Assembly (NCBI RefSeq): GCF_000828855.1
Contig: NZ_AP014631.1
Location: forward strand, 620,001-684,000
DNA: 64,000 nucleotides
Direction of reading: 5' to 3'
DNA from: Metamycoplasma canadense
GTDB taxonomy: Bacteria; Bacillota_I; Bacilli_A; Mycoplasmatales; Metamycoplasmataceae
The notes beneath the pieces were generated by a model. The model saw nothing but the letters and a program-made list of their open reading frames with translations. It was not told where the DNA came from and did no database searches. Of this stretch, positions 21,707 to 30,777 are shown one piece after another. A program made the translations under genes and the position numbers. Position 1 is the first letter of the stretch; each line of letters opens with the position of its first letter.

Positions 21707-22614
21707 AAAAGCATATTCCGGTTTTATTAAATGAAGTTATTGAATCTTTAGATATAAAACCAAATGGAATTTATGTAGATTTAACTTTAGGTAGAGCGGG
21801 ACATAGTGTTGAAATTCTCAAAAAAATAAAAGAAAATGGTTCAGGAAGTTTAATTTGTTTTGATAAAGATAAACAAGCAATTGAAGAATCAAAACCTAAA
21901 CTAAATGCAATTAGCAATTCTTATTTTTTAATTAAAAATGATTTTAGATTTTTAAAAAATGAACTTGATAAATTAAATATAACAAAAGTAGATGGAATTT
22001 TAGCTGATTTAGGAGTTTCTAGTCCACAACTTGATCAAATCGAAAGAGGATTTTCTTATTCTAAAAATACTAAATTAGATATGAGAATGGATTTAGAATC
22101 CACGTTAGATGCTTATTCAATAATAAATAATTGAGAAGAAGATAAAATAGCACAAATACTTTATGAATACGGTGATGTAAAGCTATCTAAATTAGTTGCG
22201 AAATCAATCATAAATAATCGACCTATAAAAACTTCTTTTGAATTAAATGATGTTATTAAAAAAGCTTTACCAGCAAAAATAATAAGACAAAAAAACCCAT
22301 CAAAAGCAATTTTTCAAGCAATAAGAATAGCAGTAAATGATGAGCTAAATGCGCTAGATGATTTATTAAGTCAAATAGAAAACTTATTAAATCATAATGG
22401 TAAATTAGTAATTATTACTTTTCATAGTAAAGAAGATGCAAAAGTAAAAAAATTTTTTCAAAATCTTAACTGAAAAGATCCGAAATTAAATAAACTTCCA
22501 GTTCAAACAAAAAATAATTGAAAACAAAAAATTATTTTTCCATCTAAAAATGAACTAGAAAATAATAAAAGATCTCATAGTGCGAAATTAAGAATTATTA
22601 CAAAATTAGGTTAA
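21703..22614 (+). CDS. rsmH: 16S rRNA (cytosine1402-N4)-methyltransferase RsmH, with unusual start codon
   Basis: About 303 residues with the full RsmH sequence: [15 protein letters not shown], the SAM site [60 protein letters not shown] and the [15 protein letters not shown] motif. The enzyme methylates C1402 in the ribosomal P site. No ATG, GTG or TTG exists between the preceding in-frame stop (21697-21699) and the conserved N-terminus. Translation must start at ATA (21703) or ATT (21700), four to seven bases after an AAGGGG ribosome-binding site inside mraZ. The gene overlaps the mraZ stop by four bases if ATA is used. Confidence 0.92.
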
Positions 22615-22620
22615 AAATAT

Positions 22621-23691
22621 ATGAAAAAAAGTATTATTGTAGCTTATAAATTTGAAAATAATAGTTTTTCCATAGAAGCAATTGAAAAAAAAGCTTATGG
22701 AAATATTTTGATTTATAAAAATTCAATAAAAAATACTTTTTTTAACCTATTTCAGATAGATAACTTTATTAAAGAAACTAAAAGCGAATTATACAGAATA
22801 ACAAAATGTCAAATTTATGATGTTATTGTTATTATTCAACAATCATCAAATTTAAAAATTTATAATAAAACAATTTCGAAAGATTTACAGAAAAATAATT
22901 TAGATGATATTAAGTTAGCTGAAAAATTATATTTAGAGCAAAAAAAGATTAATCTTTACTTATTTGATTATTCGTTTATTTTTAAAGATAATAAAAAACA
23001 GCTTATTAATTTAAGTATGATAGATTGAGATATGGCCAAAAATATTTTTAACTTATTTAAAAAAAATAACCTAAATGTTTTAAGAATATATGATTATGAT
23101 TTTTTAAAAAATGTTTCTATTGGTAAAAAAAATAATAATGGAGTAGCTACCTTTATTAATTTAGATAACCAAAGCTTGAAAATAGAAATATCAAAAAATA
23201 ATATTAATATAATTACTAAAGAAACTAATTTAGGTATAGATTATTTAGTTAATAATATTGCAAATGTTTTAAAAATAAATTACTCTCAAGCTTTAATTAA
23301 ATTAAATTTATGATCTTTGAACTTGCATGCAGGGGATAGTATAAAACTTGATTTAATTATAAGAAAATACTTAATTTTAGTTGAAAATGAAATTACAAAA
23401 ATAGCTAATCAAACAAGAATTGATAAAGATTATTTAAATATTAATCTTTGTCCAAAATTTAATTTATTTAAAAAAATTCTTCTAAATGATAAAAGTTTTT
23501 ATTTAAATATAAATCATTTTAATTTAAATAAAAATTTAACAATTAGCAATCAAATGCTAGGAATTGTAGGTCTTATTGATAATTTACAAAACAATACTAT
23601 TAAAGAAATGACTATTACATCTGAATTATTTGTAGTAAATCCACAAATACCGGATGAAAAAAAATATTCCTTTAATTATAAAAATAACTAA
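22621..23691 (+). CDS. Highly diverged FtsA-like division protein
   Basis: A 356-residue protein between rsmH and ftsZ, the place of ftsA in walled bacteria and of the unassigned MG_223-type gene in Mycoplasma genitalium. Two TGA codons are Trp. The best match is GVATFINLDNQSLKIEISKN with LGIDYLVNNIANVLKINYSQA, which parallels the FtsA phosphate-2 region and the following helix (DIGGGTTD.., LGGDHITNDIA..). The Gly-rich nucleotide loop has become NLDNQS, so ATP binding is doubtful. No amphipathic C-terminal membrane helix is evident. It probably tethers or assists FtsZ, but this is inferred from synteny and one weakly conserved region. Confidence 0.6.
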
Positions 23692-23713
23692 ATTAATATT
23701 AAGAGGAGAAATA

Positions 23714-24853
23714 ATGTCAGAAAAAGAACTTGAAAATTTCAATTCAGTCGCTAATATTAAAGTAATCGGTGTTGGCGGCGGTGGTAATAATAGTATTGAA
23801 GGTATTTTAGATTCAAAAATTGATGGTTTAGAATTCATTGTTGCAAATACAGATAAACAAATACTTGATAAATTTGATAAATCATTAACTCTACAACTTG
23901 GTGATAAAAGAGGAATTGGGGCTGGTGCTAATCCAGAAGTAGGAAAAAAAGCAGCAGAACATTCTATTCAAGAAATACGCGAAAAACTAAAAAATGCTAA
24001 TTTAGTTGTTGTCACAGCTGGTATGGGGGGTGGAACAGGAACTGGTGCTTCTCCAGTAATAGCAAAAATTGCTAAAGAGCAAAAAGCATTAGTTATTGCA
24101 ATTGTAACCACACCGTTTAGTTTTGAAGGCGCAAAGCGAAACAAAGTCGCTAATGAAGGTATTGAAGAGTTAAAAAAATATGTCGATTCTTATATTGTTA
24201 TTTCCAATGAAAAATTAAGAGAATCATACGGTGATGTCTCTTACGGTGATGCTTTTAAGATAGCTGACAATGTCGTTAAACAATTTATAAGAACCGTTGT
24301 TGATATAATCGCTGTTCCAGGTCTTGTTAATTTAGATTTGGCTGATTTAGATACATTAATAAGAAATTGTGGTGAAACTGTCATTGGGATCGGAAATGCT
24401 AATGGCGAAAATGCAGCACAATTAGCTATGAAAAATGCAATTAGTAGTCCTATTTTACAAAGTAGTATTAAAGGAGTAACTAAAGCAATAGTTTATTTTT
24501 CATCTGCAAAAAATAGCTCAATAAATGATTTTGAAAAAGCAATTGAAGAACTAAGAAAAGTTGCAGGTCAAGACATAGATATAATTTTTGGTATTGGTAA
24601 ACCAGTGAATGAAGATGCAGAAAAACTTGGTGAAACTTATGTTTCTGTTATAGCAACAGGAAAAAAAGAAGAAACCCAAGATGAGGATTTTCAAACAGTT
24701 GATCAAAATTATGATTTAAAAAATTCAATTTATAAAACAAGAGAATTTTTAAAAGTTACAAATTCTTTAACTTTTGAAAACTCCGAGAATCATTTAGATA
24801 GTGAAAATTTAAATGATGACGATTTAAATTTAATTTATAACAGATATAGTTAA
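23714..24853 (+). CDS. ftsZ: Cell division GTPase FtsZ
   Basis: A 379-residue tubulin-like GTPase that forms the division ring. The start at 23714 is supported by AAGAGGAGAA eight bases upstream and by the family N-terminus; the frame is open further upstream (to 23654) but without support. It has IKVIGVGGGGNNSIEGI, the tubulin signature GMGGGTGTGASPVIA, the synergy region FGIGKPVNEDAEK and a short acidic tail with no classic FtsA-binding peptide (the protein ends NLIYNRYS). A terminator follows at 24911. Confidence 0.97.
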   Translation: MSEKELENFNSVANIKVIGVGGGGNNSIEGILDSKIDGLEFIVANTDKQILDKFDKSLTLQLGDKRGIGAGANPEVGKKAAEHSIQEIREKLKNANLVVVTAGMGGGTGTGASPVIAKIAKEQKALVIAIVTTPFSFEGAKRNKVANEGIEELKKYVDSYIVISNEKLRESYGDVSYGDAFKIADNVVKQFIRTVVDIIAVPGLVNLDLADLDTLIRNCGETVIGIGNANGENAAQLAMKNAISSPILQSSIKGVTKAIVYFSSAKNSSINDFEKAIEELRKVAGQDIDIIFGIGKPVNEDAEKLGETYVSVIATGKKEETQDEDFQTVDQNYDLKNSIYKTREFLKVTNSLTFENSENHLDSENLNDDDLNLIYNRYS

Positions 24854-24910
24854 TAAAATGATGTAAGAAATTTTATTATTCATATGATCCGATTAAAATT
24901 TAAATTTAAG

Positions 24911-24933
24911 AAGAGGCTTAGCCTCTTTTTTTA
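24911..24933 (+). terminator. Terminator of the division operon
   Basis: AAGAGGC (24911-24917) pairs with GCCTCTT (24921-24927) around TTA, followed by a T run. Confidence 0.9.
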
Positions 24934-24948
24934 TATAATATTTTAATT

Positions 24949-25611
24949 ATGTATAAATTTTTTAGTGATGAGAAAAAAGATAATTATTTTATACTGGATT
25001 TAGAAACAATAAAGCATTTAAAAGTAATAAGAATAAAAAATCAAAATTTTTATATTAATTATCAAAATGAATTTTATTTATGTAATTTTGAATTCCCTAA
25101 TAAAGCAATTATTAAGGAAAAAATTGATATTAATAATGAATCTAATTTTGAAATTTGAGTTGCTATCCCTTTAATTAAGCAAAACCATTTTGAAATTGCT
25201 TTACAAAAAGCGGTTGAATTAGGGGCTACAAAAATTATTCCTTTTTTTTCTGAGTTTACAGATAAAACAAATATGTTAATAAATAATAAAATTAAAAGAT
25301 TTGAAAAAATTATTAAAGAAGCAGCATCTCAGTCTTTTAGAAATAAAATTCCTTTTTTAAATACTCCATTAAGTTTTGAAGAAATTATTAATTTAAATAT
25401 TAAAAATAAAATTTTGGCTTACGAAAATGAAAAAAATAACAGTTTTAAAAAAATAAATGATGATGTTTTATTAATAGTTGGGCCTGAAGGCGGATTTTCG
25501 GAACAAGAAATAAAAATGACTAAAGAAAAAAATGTAGAAATAGTTAGTTTAACTAAAACTATTTTACGAGCAGAAACAGCTTTAATTTATATGCTATCAA
25601 AAATTGTTTAA
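24949..25611 (+). CDS. rsmE: 16S rRNA (uridine1498-N3)-methyltransferase RsmE
   Basis: A 220-residue SPOUT methyltransferase that modifies U1498 of 16S rRNA. The family motifs are present: QKAVELGATKIIPFFSE, IKEAASQSFRNKIP, LIVGPEGGFSEQEI and TILRAETALIYML, which form the knotted SAM site. One TGA is Trp (WVAIPL). A TATAAT at 24934-24939 ends nine bases before the ATG and no Shine-Dalgarno is seen, suggesting a leaderless or nearly leaderless message. Confidence 0.95.
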
Positions 25612-25626
25612 TATAAAATTTTTTGT

Positions 25627-25730
25627 TATAATTGATAAGCATAATTTAAAATTGCAATTTAAAAATTAATTTTTAGTTATTACTATTAAGCTAAAATAGT
25701 AATCATAAAATAAAATAAGAAAAGGAAAGT
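25627..25730 (+). promoter_or_regulatory. rplM-rpsI promoter and hairpin leader
   Basis: TATAAT lies at 25627-25632. The leader holds a 9-bp hairpin, ATTACTATT (25679-25687) and AATAGTAAT (25695-25703), without a T run, then the AAAGGAAAG ribosome-binding site. L13 leaders that control rplM-rpsI are known in Firmicutes; this is a positional analogue, not a proven family member. Confidence 0.4.
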
Positions 25731-26165
25731 ATGCGTCAAACAACAATTATTAGAAAAGAATTAGTTGATAAAAAATGATACATTATCGATGCAGCCAACG
25801 TACCATTAGGTAGACTTTCAACTCTTGTAGCTTCAATCCTTCGTGGAAAAAACAAACCAACATTTACTCCAAATGTTGATATGGGCGACAATGTAGTTGT
25901 TATTAATGCAAAAGATGTTCTTTTAACAGCTAAAAAAGATGAAAAGAAAATTTACTATCACCACACCGGATATCCTGGTGGTTTAAAACAAATTACCGCT
26001 GCTGGATTAAGAGCTAAAAAACCAGAAGCTTTAATAGAAAAAGCAGTTAGAGGTATGTTGCCTCACACCAAATTAGGCCGTAAACAATTTAAAAACTTAT
26101 ATGTTTATGCTAATGCAGAACATAAACAAGCATCACAACAACCAACATTAATCGAGGTTAAATAA
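25731..26165 (+). CDS. rplM: 50S ribosomal protein L13
   Basis: A 144-residue L13. Conserved segments are [19 protein letters not shown], a [16 protein letters not shown] region, [10 protein letters not shown] and [20 protein letters not shown]. The Trp before YIIDA is coded by TGA, which is why the 5' end can be missed with the standard code. Its TAA overlaps the rpsI ATG by one base (TAATG), so the two are translationally coupled. Confidence 0.97.
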
Positions 26166-26563
26166 TGGCAGATAAAATTAGATATTATGGTCTAGGACGT
26201 CGTAAATCATCTGTTGCTAGAGTTTATTTAATTCCTGGAAAAGGTAATTTTGTAATCAATGGTAAAGAAGCAAGACAATATTTAAATTCAGATATTTTAT
26301 TAAAAGATGCTTTAAGCCCATTTGTAGTTACTGAAACAACAAATCAATTTGATATTTTTGCAAATGTAAATGGTGGTGGTTTAACTGGTCAAGCTGGTGC
26401 TATTAGATTAGGTATTGCTAGAGGTTTATTAGAAGCTTCAAATAATGAATATCGTAACAAATTAAAAGATGCTGGTTTCTTAACAAGAGATGCTCGTGTT
26501 AAGGAACGTAAAAAATTCGGTTTGAGAAAAGCAAGAAGAGCAAGACAATTTTCAAAACGTTAA
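26165..26563 (+). CDS. rpsI: 30S ribosomal protein S9
   Basis: A 132-residue S9. It has the [18 protein letters not shown] start, [20 protein letters not shown] in the middle and the basic tail ending in [10 protein letters not shown], whose terminal Lys-Arg reaches the P-site tRNA. It is coupled to rplM through TAATG overlap. Confidence 0.97.
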   Translation: MADKIRYYGLGRRKSSVARVYLIPGKGNFVINGKEARQYLNSDILLKDALSPFVVTETTNQFDIFANVNGGGLTGQAGAIRLGIARGLLEASNNEYRNKLKDAGFLTRDARVKERKKFGLRKARRARQFSKR

Positions 26564-26574
26564 TTTTTTTTGTG

Positions 26575-26609
26575 GTATACTTATATGGGTTTTCACCCAT
26601 ATACCATAT
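26575..26609 (+). promoter_or_regulatory. tRNA-Ile promoter region and hairpin
   Basis: A TATACT box at 26575-26580 and the perfect inverted repeat TATATGGGT-TTTC-ACCCATATA lie between rpsI and tRNA-Ile. The hairpin is not followed by T residues, so it looks more like a processing or attenuating stem than a rho-independent terminator. Confidence 0.4.
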
Positions 26610-26686
26610 GCGAGCATAGCTCAGTTGGTTAGAGCACACGACTGATAATCGTGAGGTCGATGGTTCAAGTCCATTTGTTCGCACCA
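26610..26686 (+). tRNA. tRNA-Ile (anticodon GAT)
   Basis: Acceptor GCGAGCA/TGTTCGC, anticodon loop CTGATAA (GAT), TTCAAGTC T-arm and encoded CCA. It stands alone between rpsI and rpsO and is followed by a terminator. Confidence 0.95.
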
Positions 26687-26704
26687 TTTCAAGAAATTGA
26701 TCAA

Positions 26705-26726
26705 GACACGCTTTAGCGTGTTTTTA
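26705..26726 (+). terminator. Terminator after tRNA-Ile
   Basis: ACACGC, TTTA loop, GCGTGT, then a T run. Confidence 0.85.
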
Positions 26727-26740
26727 TTTAACTTTTATGG

Positions 26741-26830
26741 TATAATTGTTGCGAATACAAAATTATTTGCATTCGCTATTTAATACTTGGTAAAAATTAA
26801 GATTTTTGCTAGGTTTTGAAAGGATAAAAT
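26741..26830 (+). promoter_or_regulatory. rpsO promoter and candidate S15 operator hairpin
   Basis: TATAAT at 26741-26746 precedes a leader with a 12-bp stem, CTTGGTAAAAAT (26786-26797) with ATTTTTGCTAGG (26802-26813). The stem contains three G-U pairs and a four-base loop and lies directly before the AAAGGAT ribosome-binding site. S15 is known to repress its mRNA by binding G-U/G-C containing leader helices, so this is a plausible translational operator. Confidence 0.45.
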
Positions 26831-27097
26831 ATGGTTTCAAAAACAAGAAAAAGTGAATTAGTTAAACAATTTGGTAGAAATGATAAAGATACTGGTTACT
26901 TGCCTGTTCAAATCGCTATTTTAACTGAAGATATTGAATCTCTAAAAAAACATTTCGCTGTTAATAAAAAGGATTTACACTCAATGCGTGGTTTTATGGC
27001 AAAAGTTAATCACCGTAAAGCTTTATTAAATCACTTAAAAAATGAAGATTATTCACTATATCAATCAACCATTAAAGCATTAAATATTAGAAAATAG
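26831..27097 (+). CDS. rpsO: 30S ribosomal protein S15
   Basis: An 88-residue S15 of standard length. The [16 protein letters not shown] start, [18 protein letters not shown], the [23 protein letters not shown]-binding helices and the [15 protein letters not shown] end are all present. S15 binds the central domain of 16S rRNA early in assembly. It is monocistronic, with promoter and leader upstream and a terminator at 27133. Confidence 0.97.
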   Translation: MVSKTRKSELVKQFGRNDKDTGYLPVQIAILTEDIESLKKHFAVNKKDLHSMRGFMAKVNHRKALLNHLKNEDYSLYQSTIKALNIRK

Positions 27098-27132
27098 TTT
27101 TAAATTTTATTTTATTAATATTTATATAATTG

Positions 27133-27160
27133 CCTAAGCAAAAATGCTTGGGTTTTATTT
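27133..27160 (+). terminator. rpsO terminator
   Basis: CCTAAGCA (27133-27140) pairs with TGCTTGGG (27145-27152, allowing G-U), followed by TTTTATTTTTATT. Confidence 0.85.
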
Positions 27161-27216
27161 TTATTTCTAGTTGTTTAATAAGGTTTATTTTTTGTGTTTT
27201 ATAGTAAAATTTTACT

Positions 27217-27747
27217 ATGATTAATATTGTTTTATATCAACCAGAAATAAGCCCTAATACCGCTAATATTATTAGAACTTGTTTTGCTACGAAAGCTAAA
27301 TTGCACATTATAAAACCTACTGCATTTGATTTACACCCTCATTGATTAAAAAGAAAAGCAGCTGGTCATTTCTTGTCTGAAATTCAACACGAAATACATG
27401 AAAGTTATGAGAAGTTTTTTTTAAAATATGGTAGTAAAAATATTTATTATATAACTCGATATGGGTTAAAAAATTATGCAGAAATTAATTTTAAGGATAT
27501 TATTTCGCAACAAAATAATGAAGTTTGAGTAATGTTTGGGACAGAAAGCACAGGAATACCGAAGAAAATAATGCAAGATAAGATTGCAAATTGTTTAAGA
27601 ATTCCCATGAATGAAGAATGCAGAAGTTTGAATTTAGCAAATTCTGTTGCAATTGTTTTATATGAAATTTGTCGCCAAATTAATTTTCAGGATTTATCAT
27701 TATACGAGGTTCAAAAAGGAAAAGACTTTATTTTAAAAAAGGATTAA
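27217..27747 (+). CDS. trmL: tRNA (cytidine/uridine-34 2'-O)-methyltransferase TrmL
   Basis: A 176-residue SpoU-family SPOUT enzyme that methylates the wobble ribose of tRNA-Leu isoacceptors. The sequence matches the family: [20 protein letters not shown] at the start, [22 protein letters not shown] and [20 protein letters not shown] at the end. Two TGA codons are Trp. A TAAAAT -10 box (27205-27210) leaves only six bases to the ATG and there is no ribosome-binding site, so the message is probably leaderless. rbgA follows four bases after the stop. Confidence 0.93.
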
Positions 27748-27751
27748 TATT

Positions 27752-28594
27752 ATGATTCATTGATTTCCCGGCCACATGGCTAAACAGTTTAGATTATTAC
27801 AAGAAAAACAAAAATTATTTGATTTATTTATTGTTGTAATGGATTCGCGAATACCTAAAAGTTCATTTAATGAAGAAATTTTTAAAATAATTAATAACAA
27901 ACCAATACTTTTTGTTTTTAACAAATCAGATAAAGGAAATTTAAATTTATTAAAACCTTTTATAAAGAATTATGAAAAAAGAGGACAAGTAATTGTCACA
28001 AATTTAAAAAACAAAGATGGATATAAAAAAATTAATTATGCATTAAATAAAGAATATATAAAATTTAAAGCAAAAAACGAAGCAAAAGGAAAATTAACAC
28101 CACCATTAAAGTGTGTGATTTTAGGTGTTCCAAATGTAGGAAAATCAACATTAATTAATACAATGGCGAAATCTAAATCAACAAAAGTTGGAGCAATAGC
28201 AGGAATTACTAGGTCTGAACAATGAATAAATTGTAAGAATTATATGTTGTTAGATACACCAGGGCTTTTAATGCCTAAAATAGAAAGCGATGAGGTAGGA
28301 GCTAAATTGGCTATTGTCGGATCGATTCGGCAAGAGGCTATTGATATTAATGAACTTATTTTGGCATTATATCGTTTAATGTCAAAATATTATCCACAAA
28401 AATTAAATGAAATTAATCTTGATGCAACTTTTTCTGAAGAAGAAATTTTTGAAAATTTAAATAAATATGCAAAAAATAACAATTTACTTTTAAAAAATAA
28501 TGTTTACGATGTTAAAAAAGGTATTAATATGTTAATTAATTATTTTAAAAATATGAATAATGTAATTTTTGATTTTTATGAAGAAAGTGAATAA
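27752..28594 (+). CDS. rbgA: Ribosome biogenesis GTPase RbgA (YlqF)
   Basis: A 280-residue circularly permuted GTPase needed for late 50S assembly. MIHWFPGHMAKQ is the diagnostic N-terminus (its Trp is TGA). The motifs appear in permuted order: G4 NKSD, G1 GVPNVGKST, G2 around AGITRSEQW, G3 DTPGLLMPK. The C-terminal ANTAR-like helical domain follows. It sits between trmL and the SGNH-like gene, whose start lies inside or just after its 3' end. Confidence 0.95.
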
Positions 28595-30746
28595 GCACAT
28601 GAATGAAGAAAAAAAACAAAAAATTAAAATAAATTATGTTGCCTTAGGGGATGCTTTTGTGTCCGGATTTAATTCTAAAATAGGTTTTTCAACAAATGGT
28701 TTTTTAAATGATAACAATAAAATTTTTGGTCTTTGTTATCCTTCTTTTTTAGCTAAATTAATTTCACAAAATAAAGATTTTGAATTAAATAGTTTTTATA
28801 ATTTCGGAATAATCAATGCATCTTTTGACATTATTCAATCCTTGTACACTAATGATAAAAAAACCTTAAAAAAATTAAGTAATAAAATTGATTTAATTCA
28901 ATCTATTGATTGATTTTCATCAAATCCATTTAAAAATTATTTTTCAAACTTCTTAAAAGATTGAAATATAAATAATAATGATTTTGCTTTTTTTAATAAT
29001 ACAATTAAAAAAGCAAATTTAATTACCTTAACAGCCGGATTTTATGATTTTATTCATATTCTACCTTTTAAAGAAATTTTATCTCTTCGTAAGTTAAAAA
29101 ACGAAGATAAAGAAAAGCAAATTTTATTAGTTAAAAATAAAATTAAAGAAGGTTCAATTGAAATCGAAAGAAAATTAATTTCTCTTATTTCTAATATTAA
29201 ATCAATAAATCAAAATGCAAAAATTATTTTAACTAATTACTCGCCACTTTTTTTAAATCTAAAGAATATTATTAATACATTTTTAAATAAATTTGAAACT
29301 AATAAATTTGACTTATATTTATATTTAGAAAATACCCTTAATTTATTAATTCTTAATGCTGCAAAATCTACATCAATTGATTTTATTGATATTCATGATG
29401 ATAAATACTGATCTGAAAATAAAAAGTATCTTTTTGAAAATATTTTTTCTATTTATCCCAATGAAAAAGGTTACAAAAAAATTGGAATGGATATTTATAC
29501 CAAACTATTTATTAATAAAAAGAATTTGCAATTTGATTTTAATAATATTACTTTTATTAATAATTACATATTAAACCAAGAATTTTGAACAAGAGATTTA
29601 AAAAGTTACATTTCAATTAATAAGTCTTCAAATAATATTGATTTATTTAATGAAGTATATGGGAAAAATAAAAACGAGAATATTTATCTTTCAGATGAAA
29701 ACGAAATTAAAAATTCAGGTCATTTATCTTTTGATATAAAAATTACTGATTTTTTATCTCTTGTTATTAGATATGGGAAATTTCCGATTAGTAATATTTC
29801 TAAAAAAATTATTTCTGAAAAATTTTCAGAAATTTATCAGAAATATGATTTTTTTAAAAAAATAAATATTTTTTTAAGCAACGAACAAAGATCAAAAGAA
29901 GCAGTTTTAATTTTATTAAAAGATAGAAAAATAGATAATATTCTTTATAGTTTAGAAAAAGTTTTAATGCATAAAAACTTGCTTGAGAATAAGGAAATTA
30001 ATTATGAATTAGTAAAAAATGAATTAAGTAAAATTTTAAAAACTGAACAAAACATGGTTTATGATGTTTTGAAATACTTTTTTAGCTCTGGATTAATTAA
30101 TGAATCTAAAAAAGAAATAAAAGAAATATTTGAAATTTTTATAAAAGAAAGTTTGAATACCGATTTACTTAATTATTTATTTAACTTTAAAAATAATAAG
30201 AAATTTGAACAAATAAAATCTTATTTATCATCGTTAAATTCTTTTAAGGAATTTCTTGATTTCTTTATTGAATCATTGATTAATTATTCGGATATTTATG
30301 TTAAATTAGATAATTTTGATCAATTATGGAATAAATTTATAATTAAAAATAAATATAATCTTCTTTTACTTTTTGATAAGATGTTAGGCGAACTAACGAA
30401 TGATGAAAAAATCGAAAAAACCATTGATTTTTTTACTCAATCTATTAAAGGATTGCTAAGGTTAGAAATTGAATCTAAGGATTATAAAATAATAAAGAAT
30501 TCTATTTCAGAAATTTTGAATATTTGCAAGAATAATACTGAATATTTAAATAATATTTTTGTTAAGTTTCTTGATAATTTAAAAAATATATCAATATATA
30601 ATTTATTTTTTCTTAAAAAAATTAAGAAATATAAATTTTTTAAGAAACGCTATTTAATTTCATTTAATAGGTTTTTTATAATCAGTTTAAAATTGGTTAA
30701 AAATTTATTAAAAATTAAACAAATAATTTCAAAATATAAAATATAA
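28578..30746 (+). CDS. Large SGNH/GDSL hydrolase-like protein lacking the catalytic residues
   Basis: One frame of up to 722 residues, with several TGA-encoded Trp. Start candidates are the ATG at 28578, which overlaps rbgA by 17 bases, or the ATG at 28599. The first 310 residues follow the SGNH fold: block I is VALGDAFVSGFNSK, block II FYNFGIINASFD, block III LITLTAGFYDFI, and block V FIDIHDDKYW followed by IYPNEKGYKKIGMDIY. The catalytic Ser of GDS is Ala, the block III Asn is Tyr, and the His of HPN is Tyr. The protein therefore looks catalytically dead while the fold is kept. The C-terminal 400 residues are helical, Lys/Asn-rich and unrecognised. No signal peptide is seen, so it is probably intracellular unless exported in a non-standard way. 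Confidence 0.7.
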
Positions 30747-30777
30747 AATGCAACTTAAATTAAGCTGCATTTTTTTA
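30747..30777. terminator. Bidirectional terminator between the SGNH-like gene and ffh
   Basis: AATGCAACTTAA (30747-30758) pairs with TTAAGCTGCATT (30760-30771) and has a T run on the + side. Lying between convergent genes, it may serve both. Confidence 0.75.

Noticed and set aside
26499..26687. Reverse-strand ORF opposite rpsI and tRNA-Ile
   Set aside because: It contains the antisense of a tRNA gene, a common false ORF.
29356..29574. A 72-codon + strand hydrophobic ORF
   Set aside because: It is in another frame inside the continuous SGNH-like gene and has no start signal.
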